A program made the position numbers and the translations under genes. From NCBI GenBank assembly GCA_030680355.1, contig JAUXVF010000010.1:1-64000 (forward strand): a stretch of DNA of 64,000 nucleotides, read 5' to 3'. How positions within the stretch are numbered: position 1 is the first letter of the stretch; every line of letters begins with the position of its first letter. This stretch comes from Caulobacter sp. Lineage in GTDB: Bacteria > Pseudomonadota > Alphaproteobacteria > Caulobacterales > Caulobacteraceae. The notes beneath the pieces were generated by a model. That model did not search any database and was not told where the DNA came from. It saw nothing but the letters and a program-made list of their open reading frames with translations. Positions 51,592 to 62,139 of this stretch are shown piece after piece.

Positions 51592-52838
51592 GCGCTTTCC
51601 AAGGCGCTTCGCGCGCCCAACTCGCCATCGCGGCCGCCGCCCTGGTTCTGATCGCCGGCGCCGGCGGTTTTGGCCTGGCCCGCCTGGCCAGCCCTTCGCC
51701 GTCGCCCGCCCCAGCGGCCAAGATCGCTGAGAGCAAGATTCTCTACTGGTACGACCCAATGCTGCCGATGGAGCGTTACCCCGGCCCGGGCAAGTCCTCC
51801 ATGAACATGGACCTGATCCCGAAATACGCCGACAACTCCGGCCAGGCCGGGGTCAAGATCGACCCGGCCAGTCTGCAAAACCTGGGCAGCCGGGTTATCG
51901 AGGCGACCCGCGGAACGCTGCCCGCGAGCCTGACCGTGACCGGTCTGGTGGATTTCAATCAAAGGGACGTGGCCATCATCCAGGCCCGGTCCGGCGGATT
52001 CGTCCAGCGGGTCTATGACCGCGCGCCCGACGACCTGGTCCGGGCCGGCGCGCCGATCGCCGATCTGCTGGTTCCGGAATGGGGCGGGAGCCAGACCGAA
52101 TACCTGGCCGTGCGTCAGACCGGCGACGCCGGCCTGATCCGGGCTGCGCGGCAGCGGCTGGTCCTGATCGGCATGCCCGACTCGCTGATCGCCCAGGTCG
52201 AGACATCGGGGCGGCCGCGCCTCGTGGCGACCGTGTCCACGCCCCGGGCCGGCGTCATACGCAGCCTGAACGTCAGGGCCGGGATGACCGTGCCCGCCGG
52301 AATGACATTGGCGGAGATCAATGGCCTCGAAACCGTCTGGATCAATGCCGCCGTGCCAGAGGCCCTGGCCGGCCGGGTTCGGACAGGATCCGCCGCCAGC
52401 GTGAGCCTGACCGCCTTTCCGGGCGAGACCTTCAACGGTCGCGTTTCCGCCATCCTGCCCAGCACAGAAGGCGAGACCCGCACCCTGACCGCGCGCATCG
52501 AGCTGAGCAATCGGGGCGCCCGGCTGAGGCCCGGCATGTTCGCCACCGTTCGACTTGGCGAGGCGACTGCCTCCGCCCTGCTCGTACCGTCGGAGGCCGT
52601 CATTCGCACCGGCGAACGCAATCTGGTGATGCTGGCGCTGGAGGGCGGCCGCTACCAGCCGGCCGAAGTTCGGACCGGCCGCGAGGCCGCCGGCAAGACC
52701 GAGATCCTCGCCGGCCTGACCGAGGGCGAGAAGGTCGTGGCGTCGGGCCAGTTCCTGATCGACTCCGAAGCCAGCCTGGCCGGTGTCGCGGCTCGACCGC
52801 TCGAACACGGCGACATGCCGATGGGACGCGCCCAGTGA
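51588..52838 (+). CDS. cusB: RND efflux periplasmic adaptor (CusB-like)
   Basis: 416 residues. An N-terminal anchor ([20 protein letters not shown]) precedes a metal-binding segment [20 protein letters not shown], a Met-rich variant of the CusB/HMBD motif. Barrel-sandwich and beta-barrel domains follow ([33 protein letters not shown]). CusB takes Cu(I) from CusF and links pump and channel. Overlaps cusA by GTGA. Confidence 0.92.
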   Translation: MSAFQGASRAQLAIAAAALVLIAGAGGFGLARLASPSPSPAPAAKIAESKILYWYDPMLPMERYPGPGKSSMNMDLIPKYADNSGQAGVKIDPASLQNLGSRVIEATRGTLPASLTVTGLVDFNQRDVAIIQARSGGFVQRVYDRAPDDLVRAGAPIADLLVPEWGGSQTEYLAVRQTGDAGLIRAARQRLVLIGMPDSLIAQVETSGRPRLVATVSTPRAGVIRSLNVRAGMTVPAGMTLAEINGLETVWINAAVPEALAGRVRTGSAASVSLTAFPGETFNGRVSAILPSTEGETRTLTARIELSNRGARLRPGMFATVRLGEATASALLVPSEAVIRTGERNLVMLALEGGRYQPAEVRTGREAAGKTEILAGLTEGEKVVASGQFLIDSEASLAGVAARPLEHGDMPMGRAQ

Positions 52839-55800
52839 TCGCCGCGCTCATCCGCTGGTCGGTCGGCAATCGCCTGCTGGTGGTGTTGGCGGCCCTGGCC
52901 CTGATCGGGACCGGAATCTGGGCGGTGCGCACCACACCCGTCGACGCCTTGCCGGACCTGTCCGATGTGCAGGTGGTCATCCGCACCAGCTATCCCGGGC
53001 AGGCGCCGCAGGTCGTCGAGGACCAGGTCACCTATCCCCTGGCCACGACCATGCTGTCGGTTCCCGGCGCGCGGGTCGTTCGCGGCTACTCCTTCTTCGG
53101 CGACAGCTTTGTCTATGTGTTGTTCAAGGACGGCACCGACCTCTACTGGGCCCGGTCGCGGGTCCTGGAATATCTCAACCAGGTGCAGGGTCGTCTGCCT
53201 GACAGCGCGCAACCGTCGCTCGGGCCGGACGCGACGGGCGTTGGGTGGGTCTATGAATACGCCCTGGTCGACCGCACCGGGGCCCACGATCTGTCGCAGC
53301 TCCGCTCCCTGCAGGACTGGTTCCTGCAGTACGAGCTCAAGAGCCTGCCCGGCGTTGCCGAGGTCGCCAGTATTGGCGGCATGGTGAAACAGTATCAGGT
53401 CGTCCTGGACCCGGTGAAACTCGTCGCCTTCGGCGTCACCCATCAACAGGTGACCCAGGCCATCAACCGCGCCAACGGCGAAACGGGCGGGTCGGTGCTG
53501 GAGATGGCCGAGGCCGAGTACATGGTTCGCGCCGACGGCTATCTGAAAACACTCGATGATTTTCGCGCCGTGCCGTTGCGCGCTGTCGGCGGCACGCCTG
53601 TGCTGCTGGGCGACGTCGCGACAATTCAGATCGGCCCGGAAATGCGGCGCGGCGTCGCCGAACTGAACGGCCAGGGCGAGGTCGCCGGCGGCGTCGTCAT
53701 TCTGCGATCGGGTGAGAATGCCCGGGCCACCATAAAAATCGTTCAGGCCAGGCTGGACGGGTTGAAGCGCAGCGTGCCCGCGGGCGTCGAGGTGGTCACC
53801 ACCTATGACCGGTCCAAGCTGATCGACAGGGCCATCGAGAACCTCACCGGCAAGCTCGCCGAGGAGTTCCTCATCGTGGCCCTCGTCTGCGGCTTGTTTC
53901 TCTGGCACGTCCGCTCTGCCCTGGTCGCGATCCTGACCCTGCCGCTGGGCGTTCTGACCGCCTTCATCATCATGCGTTTGCAGGGCGTAAACGCCGACAT
54001 CATGTCCCTTGGCGGCATCGCCATCGCCATCGGGGCCATGGTCGATGCGGCCGTGGTGATGGTGGAGAACGCCCACAAGAAAATCGAGCGATGGGAGCAC
54101 GACCACCCGGACGATCGTCTTGAGGGCGACAAACGCTGGCAGGTCATCACCGACGCGGCGGTCGAGGTTGGACCGGCGTTGTTCTTCAGCCTCGTGATCA
54201 TCACCCTGTCCTTCGTGCCTGTGTTTACGTTGCAGGCCCAGGAGGGGCGGCTGTTCTCGCCCCTGGCCTTCACCAAGACCTACGCCATGGCCGGCGCCGC
54301 CATCCTGTCGGTGACGCTGGTTCCCGTGCTGATGGGCTGGCTGATACGGGGGCGTATCCCGGCGGAGAATGACAACTTCCTGAACCGCTGGCTGACCTCG
54401 GTCTATCGGCCGGCGCTGAACTGGGTGCTGGCCCGGCCACGGACAGCGCTGGCCCTGGCCGCCCTGGTCTTCGCCACCACGGCCTGGCCCCTGTCCCAGC
54501 TTGGCGGCGAGTTCATCCCCCCGATGGATGAGGGCGACCTGCTCTACATGCCCTCGACCCTGCCCGGACTGTCGGCCGCCAAGGCCGCCGAGCTGCTGCA
54601 GACGACCGACCGGATGATCCGCACCGTGCCGGAAGTGAAAAGCGTGTTCGGCAAGGCTGGACGCGCCGAAACCGCCACCGATCCGGCGCCGCTGGAGATG
54701 TTCGAGACCACGATCCAGTTCAAGCCGCGCGACCAGTGGCGACCCGGCATGACGCCCGAGCGGCTGACCGAGGAGCTGGACCGGGCGGTCCAGGTTCCGG
54801 GGCTGACCAATGTCTGGGTTCCGCCGATCCGCAACCGCATCGACATGCTGGCCACCGGCATCAAAAGTCCGATCGGCGTCAAGGTGTCGGGGGCGGATCT
54901 GGCCGAGCTGGACCATGTCGCCCGTGACGTGGAGACGGTCGCCAAACGCATCCCCGGGGTCAGTTCCGCCCTGGCTGAACGGTTGACCGGCGGGCGCTAT
55001 GTGAACGTCAACATCGATCGGGTCGCCGCGGCCCGGTTTGGCCTCAACATCGCGGACGTCCAGGAGATTGTCGCCGGCGCCATCGGCGGCGAAACCATCG
55101 GTCAGACGGTGGAGGGCCTGGCCCGCTACCCGATCAGCGTCCGCTACCCGCGCGAGATCAGGGATAGCCTGGACGGGCTTCGCGCCCTGCCGATTCTCAC
55201 ACCCGCGGGTCAGCAGATCACCCTTGGGACCGTCGCCGCGATCTCGGTCGCCGGCGGCCCGCCCATGTTGAAATCCGAGAACGGGCGACCTTCGACCTGG
55301 GTCTATGTCGATGTGCGCGGGCGCGACCTTGCGTCCGTGGTCAAGGACCTGCAGAGCGCCGTGGTACGGGACGTCAAACTGCCGCCCGGGGTGTCCATCG
55401 CCTACGCTGGACAGTTCGAGTATCTGGATCGCGCCCTGACACGGTTGAAACTTGTTGTCCCGGCCACACTGCTGATCATCTTCATCCTGCTTTATGTGAT
55501 TTTCGGACGGCTCGACGAGGCCGCTCTGGTCATGGGAACGCTGCCCTTCGCCCTGACGGGTGGTATCTGGCTTCTCTATATTCTCGGCTACCACCAGTCC
55601 GTCGCCACGGGGGTGGGCTTCATCGCCCTGGCCGGCGTTTCGGCCGAGTTCGGGGTGGTCATGCTGATCTACCTCAAACACGCCCTTGCCGAGCACGGCG
55701 ACCGTCCTGACGATCAACAGGTCGCGGCGGCGATGAGAGAGGGCGCCCTGCTGCGGGTAAGGCCCAAGGCCATGACCGTCGCGGTGATCCTCGCCGGCCT

Positions 55801-55981
55801 GATGCCCATACTGCTCGGCCACGGCGCCGGCTCGGAGGTGATGAGCCGCATCGCCGCCCCGATGATCGGCGGCATGGTCACCGCACCGCTTTTGTCGATG
55901 CTCGTTCTGCCGGCCGCCTACCTGCTGCTCCGCCGGCGGGCCCGGTCCCGCATACCCCTTCCACAAGGAGATACACCATGA
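52835..55981 (+). CDS. cusA: RND heavy-metal efflux pump (CusA-like)
   Basis: 1048 residues from GTG 52835. Twelve membrane segments in two halves. Hallmarks of the HME-RND family: [40 protein letters not shown] (TM4 Asp relay), [20 protein letters not shown]. Met residues in the porter domain (for example [20 protein letters not shown]) fit Cu(I)/Ag(I) export. Proton-driven export of periplasmic copper through the TolC partner. The frame extends upstream inside cusB, but that part is a shadow. Confidence 0.95.
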   Translation: MIAALIRWSVGNRLLVVLAALALIGTGIWAVRTTPVDALPDLSDVQVVIRTSYPGQAPQVVEDQVTYPLATTMLSVPGARVVRGYSFFGDSFVYVLFKDGTDLYWARSRVLEYLNQVQGRLPDSAQPSLGPDATGVGWVYEYALVDRTGAHDLSQLRSLQDWFLQYELKSLPGVAEVASIGGMVKQYQVVLDPVKLVAFGVTHQQVTQAINRANGETGGSVLEMAEAEYMVRADGYLKTLDDFRAVPLRAVGGTPVLLGDVATIQIGPEMRRGVAELNGQGEVAGGVVILRSGENARATIKIVQARLDGLKRSVPAGVEVVTTYDRSKLIDRAIENLTGKLAEEFLIVALVCGLFLWHVRSALVAILTLPLGVLTAFIIMRLQGVNADIMSLGGIAIAIGAMVDAAVVMVENAHKKIERWEHDHPDDRLEGDKRWQVITDAAVEVGPALFFSLVIITLSFVPVFTLQAQEGRLFSPLAFTKTYAMAGAAILSVTLVPVLMGWLIRGRIPAENDNFLNRWLTSVYRPALNWVLARPRTALALAALVFATTAWPLSQLGGEFIPPMDEGDLLYMPSTLPGLSAAKAAELLQTTDRMIRTVPEVKSVFGKAGRAETATDPAPLEMFETTIQFKPRDQWRPGMTPERLTEELDRAVQVPGLTNVWVPPIRNRIDMLATGIKSPIGVKVSGADLAELDHVARDVETVAKRIPGVSSALAERLTGGRYVNVNIDRVAAARFGLNIADVQEIVAGAIGGETIGQTVEGLARYPISVRYPREIRDSLDGLRALPILTPAGQQITLGTVAAISVAGGPPMLKSENGRPSTWVYVDVRGRDLASVVKDLQSAVVRDVKLPPGVSIAYAGQFEYLDRALTRLKLVVPATLLIIFILLYVIFGRLDEAALVMGTLPFALTGGIWLLYILGYHQSVATGVGFIALAGVSAEFGVVMLIYLKHALAEHGDRPDDQQVAAAMREGALLRVRPKAMTVAVILAGLMPILLGHGAGSEVMSRIAAPMIGGMVTAPLLSMLVLPAAYLLLRRRARSRIPLPQGDTP

Positions 55982-56349
55982 AGCGCGTCCCCCTGATCCT
56001 CACCGTCGCCGTCCTCGGCGCGGCCCTCTCCGCCTGCGGAAAACAGCCCGCCGAACCCGCCGCCCCTGTCGTGATCGCTCCGGCGCCCGCGGCGCCCATG
56101 GCCGGCATGAACATGTCTGGCGCCATGATGGCCGGCGGAACAGGTACGGTGGTCGCCATCGACAAGGCCGCCGGGACAATCACCCTCGATCATGGCCCCA
56201 TCGACGCTGTCAAATGGCCAGCCATGACCATGGCGTTCAAAGCGGTCCCGACGACCTTGCTGGACACGGTCAAGGTTGGAGACGCCGTATCCTTCGAACT
56301 CAGAATGGCCGGCTCGAGCGGCGAGATCACTGCCATCCGGGCGCAATAG
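55978..56349 (+). CDS. cusF: CusF-like periplasmic copper chaperone, lipoprotein
   Basis: 123 residues. Lipobox LSAC at residues 16-19 suggests an outer- or inner-membrane lipoprotein. A Met-rich linker ([14 protein letters not shown]) is followed by the CusF fold with Cu(I) ligands in [18 protein letters not shown] (His, Trp, two Met). It hands Cu(I) to CusB. Start overlaps cusA stop by 4 bases. Confidence 0.9.
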   Translation: MKRVPLILTVAVLGAALSACGKQPAEPAAPVVIAPAPAAPMAGMNMSGAMMAGGTGTVVAIDKAAGTITLDHGPIDAVKWPAMTMAFKAVPTTLLDTVKVGDAVSFELRMAGSSGEITAIRAQ

Positions 56350-56393
56350 GTTCTGGTGAGGCAGGCGGTGATCAAAGCCGGTAGCGGTTTGGA

Positions 56394-56675
56394 TCACCGC
56401 GGCCCGTCAAGCAGGGTCGAGGGCGCGAGGGCGTCGGCGGCCGCGAAAATGGACGTGCGCGGCGCGTCGACAGTGGACGCCGCTGTCAGGCCGCCGACGC
56501 CGGTTCCCAGAATGAGGGCGATGCCGACCGCGACCAGGCGGGCTGGCACCATGCTGGCTCTCGCTGATCGCTCAAGGGCGATGTGACGATAGACGCCGAG
56601 CTCGACGGCGCTCAGGTCGCGATCCAGGTCCTGTTCGCGGAGTTGCCTGAGCAAACTGTCCAGTCGATTGGTCAT
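56394..56675 (-). CDS. CnrY-like anti-sigma factor (single membrane helix)
   Basis: 93 residues. N-terminal cytoplasmic part RLDSLLRQLREQDLDRDLSA followed by VELGVYRHIA, a pattern of anti-sigma peptides of the CnrY/NccY class. Then one membrane helix (LVAVGIALILGTGVGGLTAA) and a short periplasmic tail. In Cupriavidus CnrY sequesters the sigma factor CnrH and is released by CnrX. Here its probable partners are about 5 kb away (61564-62576). Confidence 0.6.
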   Translation of the reverse strand: MTNRLDSLLRQLREQDLDRDLSAVELGVYRHIALERSARASMVPARLVAVGIALILGTGVGGLTAASTVDAPRTSIFAAADALAPSTLLDGPR

Positions 56676-56859
56676 GTCCTGCGTCCTCCCGCACCGTGCT
56701 CCTATGCTATACGCTCCGCGGTCTCAAATCCCCCAAAACCGCCAGGGTCTTTCGTCGCCCACCCTTTTCTCGCCCAGGCGATGAGGGCCGCTCATGCTGG
56801 GCGCGTATAATCAACTGACACATCAAGGCGCACCCAGCCGATAGCCCAAGGAGCTTATA

Positions 56860-57189
56860 ATGAAGTCCCATCTGATGATTGCGGCGTTGACCGCTGTACT
56901 TTCAACGGCGGGCCTTGTCGCCCCTGCCCTGGCTCACGGTGGCGAAGACCACGCCGCCGCACCGCAGGCCGCCGAAGGTCAGGGCGAGGTTGTGGCGGTG
57001 GACGCCAAAGCCGGCACCGTGATCCTGAAGCACGGCCCGATCCCCGCGCTGAAATGGCCGGCCATGACCATGAAATTCAAGGTCGAGTCCGCCGCGGTGC
57101 TGGAGGGCGTCACAGTCGGCGCCAAGGTGCACTTCGAATTGAAAAACGTCGGCGGAAAGCCGGTCGTCTCCGAAATCCACGTCCTCTAA
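56860..57189 (+). CDS. CusF-like periplasmic copper-binding protein
   Basis: 109 residues with a signal peptide ending ALAHGGED. The core GQGEVVAVDAKAGTVILKHG and PALKWPAMTMKFKVES carries the CusF His/Trp/Met ligands. Second CusF homologue of the cluster, soluble rather than lipid-anchored. A leading ribosome binding site AGGAG lies before ATG 56860. Confidence 0.9.
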   Translation: MKSHLMIAALTAVLSTAGLVAPALAHGGEDHAAAPQAAEGQGEVVAVDAKAGTVILKHGPIPALKWPAMTMKFKVESAAVLEGVTVGAKVHFELKNVGGKPVVSEIHVL

Positions 57190-57244
57190 CGCCGGGGCGC
57201 GGGCGTGATGGTCACGCCCGCGCTTCAACCCAGGAGACCAAGGG

Positions 57245-57958
57245 GTGAACGCGATGACGAACATAGCTGCAAGGCCCTGGTTGGCCGGCATGATCGGACT
57301 GGTGCTGGCAATCGGTCTGGCCGCCTCTCCCGTCGGGGCTCACGAGGGTGGACAGCATCCCGCGCCGGCCGCGGCAACGGCCCCGGGCGAAACGGGCAAG
57401 GCTGCCAGCGACATGGCCGGCATGGACTTGTCGGGTATCGACATGCCTGTGACCGACATGGCGTGGCCGTCCGGCGAAGGCGGCGGCATGATGATGAGCA
57501 ACAAGCCCACGCCCAAGACGTTCGAGGGCCGCCTGATGGCCTGGATCGGCAAGTGGCATCCGGCGGTTATCCACTTTCCCATCGCGCTGCTTCTGACTGT
57601 AGCCCTTCTGGAGTTCGCTGCGGTTGTCAGGCGCAAGCCGATCTACGCTGCGAGCAACAAGATTCTGCTCACGGTAGGCGTCGCAGGGGCGTTCGTCGCA
57701 GCCCCTATGGGGTGGTTCAACGCAGGTTTGCCGATGCCGGACGATAGTCTGGCCCTGACGATTCACCGCTGGCTGGGAACCGCATTGCCGTTCTTGTTGT
57801 TGGGACTCTGGTACCTGAAACGTCCAGCGGACCAGGCTGCGGTGCGCCTGGGTTCGCGCGGCTACGAGGCGCTGCTGGTGGTGGCCGTGGTGCTGATCCT
57901 GGTGCAGGCCTATTTTGGCGCCGAGGTGACGCATGGCGCCAACCACATGATGTTCTGA
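57245..57958 (+). CDS. DUF2231-type membrane protein with Met/His-rich leader
   Basis: 237 residues from GTG 57245 (ATG 57254 possible). Signal-like N-terminus, a Met/Asp-rich periplasmic stretch (DMAGMDLSGIDMPVTDMAWP), then DUF2231-like membrane region starting GKWHPAVIHFPIALLLTVAL with three or four helices. The His-Pro-x-x-x-His-Phe-Pro motif may bind heme or metal. Often found in copper clusters; function unknown. Confidence 0.8.
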   Translation: MNAMTNIAARPWLAGMIGLVLAIGLAASPVGAHEGGQHPAPAAATAPGETGKAASDMAGMDLSGIDMPVTDMAWPSGEGGGMMMSNKPTPKTFEGRLMAWIGKWHPAVIHFPIALLLTVALLEFAAVVRRKPIYAASNKILLTVGVAGAFVAAPMGWFNAGLPMPDDSLALTIHRWLGTALPFLLLGLWYLKRPADQAAVRLGSRGYEALLVVAVVLILVQAYFGAEVTHGANHMMF

Positions 57959-58061
57959 CGCAGTGTTCCTGCGTCAATGCGATCCGGGGGCGGCCGGTCG
58001 CGCCGTGAATGGGAAATGGGGCCGCGCGATGTCGCGACCGCCCCGCATAGCTGAGGTCCTG

Positions 58062-59810
58062 ATGTCTGATATCGCCCGCCGCACTCTGCTGAGAAACGCC
58101 AGCCTGCTCGGCGCGGGGCTGGCCATGACGGGCCTGTTTCCTGCCTGGGCGCGCAGCAATTCCGGCGGCCTCGTCCGGGACCTGCCCACCGTTTCAGGCG
58201 CTGATATCAAGCTTCGCATTGGTCATTCGTCCTGGTCGGTCGACGGCCACATGGGTCACGCCGTGACCATCAACGGCACGGTGCCAGGCCCGCTGATCCG
58301 GCTGAAGGAAGGCCAGATCGCGCGCATCGCGGTAACCAATGATCTGGACGAAGACACCTCGATCCACTGGCATGGCCTGATCCTGCCATTCCAGATGGAC
58401 GGCGTTCCCGGCGTCAGCTTCCCGGGCATCAAGCCGGGCGAGACTTTTGTCTATGAGTTCCCCGTCGTGCAGTCGGGGACCTACTGGTATCACAGCCACT
58501 CGGGCCTCCAGGAGCAGGAAGGCCACTACGGTCCCATCGTCATCGAGCCGAAGGATCCCGATCCGGTGGCCTATGATCGCGACTATGTGGTTGTGCTCTC
58601 GGACTTCGCCTTCATGCATCCGCACCAGATCTTCCGGAAGCTGAAGCAGCAGCCGGGTGTTTTCAACTTCCAGAAAGAGACTGTCGCTGGCCTCCTTGCC
58701 GGCCGGGACCAGGCGTTCAAGGACCGCGTCGAATGGGCAAAGATGCGGATGGACCCGACCGACGTGTCGGACGTGACGGGCTCGGTCTACACTTTCCTCA
58801 TCAACGGCCACGGGCCCGACGACAACTGGACGGCCCTGTTCAATCCTGGCGAACGGGTGCGCCTGCGGTTCGTCAACGCCGGGGCGATGACCATTTTCAA
58901 CGTCCGCATCCCCGGCCTGGCGATGACGGTGGTTCAGTCCGACGGCCTGAACGTCAAGCCGGTCGAGGTCGACGAGTTCCAGATCTCGATCGCCGAGACC
59001 TTCGACGTCATCATCCAGCCGACGGAAGACAGGGCCTTCACCCTGGTCGCCGAGGCGGTCGATCGCTCCGGCATGGGGCGGGCGACTCTGGCGCCAAGGC
59101 CAGGCATGACCGCCGCCGTTCCACCCCTTCGTGCCCGTCCGCTGGCCACCATGAGGGACATGGGCATGGACATGTCGGGCACGGGCGGCATGGACCACGG
59201 CGGCGACGAGGGCGGCATGGTCATGGACGAGATGGCCATGGGGGTCATGGATATGTCCATGCGCAACGGCGACAACGCCCCGCAAGTGATCCTCGGGCCC
59301 GGCGTCCAGACAATCTCTCCGATGCCCGTGGACCGCACCGGCGAGCCGGGTCAGGGACTGGACGATGTCGGTCACAGGGTGCTGGTCTACAGCGATCTCG
59401 AGGCGCTCGACCCCAACCCGGATACGCGGACACCGTCACGGTCCCTGGAGCTCCATCTGACCGGCAACATGGAACGATTCATGTGGTCGTTCGACGGTGA
59501 GACCTACAGCGAGATCACCAAGGCCATTCCGTTCCGGCTGAACGAGCGGGTGCGGGTCACCCTGGTCAACGACTCGATGATGTCGCACCCCATGCATATT
59601 CACGGGCATTTCTTCGACCTGCTGGTCGGACCAAAGGGGCGACACCCGCGCAAGCATACGGTCAACGTCGCGCCGGGCGGCAAGGTGTCTTTCGACCTGA
59701 CGGCCGACGCCCCCGGCGACTGGGCGTTCCACTGCCACATGCTCTACCACATGCACGCGGGCATGTTCCGCGTTGTCAGTGTGCGACCGCTCGCGGGAGA
59801 AGGCGCATGA
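58062..59810 (+). CDS. copA: Copper-resistance multicopper oxidase CopA
   Basis: 582 residues from ATG 58062 after GAGG. Tat signal ARRTLLRNASLLGAG. Three cupredoxin domains; copper ligands in TSIHWHGLILPF, GTYWYHSHSG, HPMHIHGHFFDL and WAFHCHMLYHMHAGMF. A Met-rich insert (MRDMGMDMSGTGGMDHGG and onward, residues 364-406) binds Cu(I). It oxidises periplasmic Cu(I) to less toxic Cu(II). Overlaps copB by 4 bases. Confidence 0.96.
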   Translation: MSDIARRTLLRNASLLGAGLAMTGLFPAWARSNSGGLVRDLPTVSGADIKLRIGHSSWSVDGHMGHAVTINGTVPGPLIRLKEGQIARIAVTNDLDEDTSIHWHGLILPFQMDGVPGVSFPGIKPGETFVYEFPVVQSGTYWYHSHSGLQEQEGHYGPIVIEPKDPDPVAYDRDYVVVLSDFAFMHPHQIFRKLKQQPGVFNFQKETVAGLLAGRDQAFKDRVEWAKMRMDPTDVSDVTGSVYTFLINGHGPDDNWTALFNPGERVRLRFVNAGAMTIFNVRIPGLAMTVVQSDGLNVKPVEVDEFQISIAETFDVIIQPTEDRAFTLVAEAVDRSGMGRATLAPRPGMTAAVPPLRARPLATMRDMGMDMSGTGGMDHGGDEGGMVMDEMAMGVMDMSMRNGDNAPQVILGPGVQTISPMPVDRTGEPGQGLDDVGHRVLVYSDLEALDPNPDTRTPSRSLELHLTGNMERFMWSFDGETYSEITKAIPFRLNERVRVTLVNDSMMSHPMHIHGHFFDLLVGPKGRHPRKHTVNVAPGGKVSFDLTADAPGDWAFHCHMLYHMHAGMFRVVSVRPLAGEGA

Positions 59811-60862
59811 AGACCGCGGCGATCCTCTCGGTGCTGCTGGCCGCCTCCGCCGGCCCTGCGTTCGCCCAGCATCACGGCATGCCGACGCCGGCGCCCAAGC
59901 TGGCGCCTGCGGCGAAGCCCGTTCCGCGACCGGCCCCAAGGCCTGCTGTCAAACCGGCCCCCGCCGCCGCCCCGGCGCTGGCGGCCATGGTCAGGGCGCC
60001 AGATGACGCCACGGTCGTCGCGCCGGCCATGGACGGACCGACCGAGCCCCCCATGGACGCCGCCCCTTCGGGCGGAATGGCCGGGATGGAAGGCATGGAC
60101 CATGGCGCTTCCGACGATGAGGTCGGTGATGAGCCCGCCCCGCCCGTCCCGACCGATTTCGCCGCCGACACCGTGTTCGACCCCGCCGCCATGGCCGCCG
60201 CCCGGGCCCAGCTCCGGATGGAGCATGGCGGCAGCACAATCTCCAAGGTCATGGTCAACCTCGCCGAGGTCCAGGTCCGGGACGGCGAGAACGGTTATCG
60301 CTGGGAAGGCGAAGCCTGGATCGGCGGCGACCTCAATCGCCTGGTGATCAAAACCGAGGGCGAGGGGGGAGTCAGCGCCGGCGTCGAAGCCGCCGAACTT
60401 CAGGCGCTCTATTCCCGCGCGGTCGGCCCCTATTTCGATCTCCAGGCGGGTCTGAGACAGGACCTGCAATCGGGACCAACGCACACCTATGCGACGGTGG
60501 GCTTCGAGGGCCTCGCGCCCTACTGGTTCGAGACCTCCGGCGCTCTTTTCCTGTCCCGCAAAGGCGAGCTGCTCGGACGGCTGGAAGGCGCCTACGATCT
60601 TCGGCTGACTCAACGCTGGATTCTGCAACCGCGCATTGAGACCAATGTCTCCAGCCAGGACATTCCCGAGCTGCAGCTTGGCTCCGGGGTTTCCAACGTC
60701 GAACTGGGCCTGCGGCTGCGCTACGAGGTGAAACGCGAGTTCGCGCCCTATGTCGGCGTGTCGTTCGAGCGGAAGGTTGGCGGCACGGCCGACTACGCGC
60801 GGGCGCTGGACGGGGATGTAGAGGCCACCAGTTTCGTCATCGGCCTGCGCACATGGTTCTGA
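59807..60862 (+). CDS. copB: Copper resistance protein B (outer membrane)
   Basis: 351 residues. Signal peptide ending AFAQHHG, a Pro/Met-rich linker (to about residue 105), then the CopB beta-barrel: YRWEGEAWIGGDLNRLVIKT, AVGPYFDLQAGLRQDLQSGP, and a C-terminal aromatic residue (LRTWF) as in outer-membrane barrels. CopB pairs with CopA in copper sequestration or export. Overlaps the next gene by 10 bases. Confidence 0.94.
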   Translation: MKTAAILSVLLAASAGPAFAQHHGMPTPAPKLAPAAKPVPRPAPRPAVKPAPAAAPALAAMVRAPDDATVVAPAMDGPTEPPMDAAPSGGMAGMEGMDHGASDDEVGDEPAPPVPTDFAADTVFDPAAMAAARAQLRMEHGGSTISKVMVNLAEVQVRDGENGYRWEGEAWIGGDLNRLVIKTEGEGGVSAGVEAAELQALYSRAVGPYFDLQAGLRQDLQSGPTHTYATVGFEGLAPYWFETSGALFLSRKGELLGRLEGAYDLRLTQRWILQPRIETNVSSQDIPELQLGSGVSNVELGLRLRYEVKREFAPYVGVSFERKVGGTADYARALDGDVEATSFVIGLRTWF

Positions 60863-61323
60863 GCCGGCTTCCTGTCTCCCGTCGCCGCTTCGCCACCCTC
60901 CTTTCAGCCGGGCTGGTCTCCGCCTGCACGCCTCGCCCGGCTGGCGCAAAGACCATCGTGATCCACAAGGATCCGACCTGTGACTGTTGCACGGGTTGGG
61001 TCGGTCATCTTGGACGGGCTGGGTTTTCGACAAGCGTGGTCAAACAGAGCGACCTGACCGGGATTCGCGCCCGTTACGGCGTGCCGGACTCCGCCCTCTC
61101 CTGCCATATGGCCGTGATCGACGGCTATTTCGTCGAGGGGCATGTTCCGGCGGAGGACATTGATCGGCTGATACGGCTCAAGCCCATGGCGCGTGGGCTC
61201 GCCGTGCCCGGCATGCCGGTAGGATCACCGGGGATGGAGTCCCTGGACGGGCGCCAGGATTCTTACGACGTTCTGCTAATCATGAAGGATGGCTCGTCGT
61301 CGACGTTCGCGCGCCATTCGTGA
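60853..61323 (+). CDS. DUF411 periplasmic metal-binding protein
   Basis: 156 residues. Tat-like N-terminus (SRRRFATLLSAGLVSACTP, also a possible lipobox). DUF411 core: VIHKDPTCDCCTGWVGHLGR, ALSCHMAVIDGYFVEGHVPA, GLAVPGMPVGSPGME. Conserved Cys pair and His/Met suit copper binding. Last gene of this rightward run. Confidence 0.9.
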   Translation: MVLSRLPVSRRRFATLLSAGLVSACTPRPAGAKTIVIHKDPTCDCCTGWVGHLGRAGFSTSVVKQSDLTGIRARYGVPDSALSCHMAVIDGYFVEGHVPAEDIDRLIRLKPMARGLAVPGMPVGSPGMESLDGRQDSYDVLLIMKDGSSSTFARHS

Positions 61324-61563
61324 AAGGGAACGGTGGCGTTCCTGCACTTGGCGGTGCGGCTGCACAGATGGGTCGCGCGTTCTGACGTGATCCAAATGCT
61401 GCTTTAGGTTGCGAGGGGTTAGTGATGACCGCCCCCCTAATCGCGTGAGCATCACGCGCCACCCAACGCTCTGGCGGCGCTCGAAGTCGCCACTTCTGGT
61501 GAAGCGGGTGACAGACGAGTGGCGTATCGTCCACATTCACTGGTCGTCGCACGCCGCCAGGAC

Positions 61564-62139
61564 CTAGGAGTCATCCAGCGCCAGGGCCGCCGCCAGGGCC
61601 CGGCGGGCGCGATGGACCCGGAGCTCGACGGCCTTGGTGGTCAGGCCCAGAAGCCGGCCGGCCTCTTCCTGACTCAGCCCCTCCAGCGCCGTGAGAATCA
61701 GCGGCTCCTTCAGCCCGGAAGGCAGGTTGGCCAGCGCCTGTTCCAGGCGCGCCAGACGCTGCCGGGCCACCACTGACGCCTCGGGCGAAGGCCTTTCATC
61801 TGTCAGGTTGAGGCCGATCGGGCTGTCGAGGGGATCGCTTCGTGTCAGCCAGCGCCGCACGGCGCGTCGGCGCGACCAGTCCCTGCATTTGTTAAGGGCG
61901 ATGCGCCGCGTCCAGGTCGCGAAGGGGCGCGTGGTGTCGTAGCGTTTGAGCGCCGTCCAGGCCGCGGTGAAGCTTTCCTGCAACAGGTCGTAGGCCTCGT
62001 CGGCGTCACCTGTGTAGCGGCGGATGAAACGGTAGAGCCCATCCTTGTGGCGGCGCATCAGGTGGGCGAACGCCCGCTCGTCGCCGGCGATTGCACGGGC
62101 GGCAAGCTGGTCGTCTCCGGGTTCGAGGTCCGGGCTCAA
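61564..62139 (-). CDS. ECF sigma factor (CnrH-like)
   Basis: 191 residues. Region 2 in DERAFAHLMRRHKDGLYRFI, DEAYDLLQESFTAAWTAL, WTRRIALNKCRDWSRR; region 4 in PLILTALEGLSQEEAGRLLG and TKAVELRVHRARRALA. Its start overlaps the sensor stop (ATGA). By context it should drive copper genes when released by the CnrX/CnrY-like pair. Confidence 0.9.
   Translation of the reverse strand: MSPDLEPGDDQLAARAIAGDERAFAHLMRRHKDGLYRFIRRYTGDADEAYDLLQESFTAAWTALKRYDTTRPFATWTRRIALNKCRDWSRRRAVRRWLTRSDPLDSPIGLNLTDERPSPEASVVARQRLARLEQALANLPSGLKEPLILTALEGLSQEEAGRLLGLTTKAVELRVHRARRALAAALALDDS

Noticed and set aside
52079..52834. Upstream extension of the cusA frame
   Set aside because: It lies within cusB in another frame and lacks domains; GTG 52835 with the GTGA overlap gives the normal CusA length.
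52652..55966. A 1104-codon open frame antisense to cusA
   Set aside because: High GC removes stops on the opposite strand. Its protein is Gly/Asp/His/Gln-rich without domains, while the sense strand encodes an unmistakable RND pump.
61276..61552. Minus-strand frames between the DUF411 and sigma genes
   Set aside because: Arg/Pro-rich composition, no family features and overlap with the DUF411 end.
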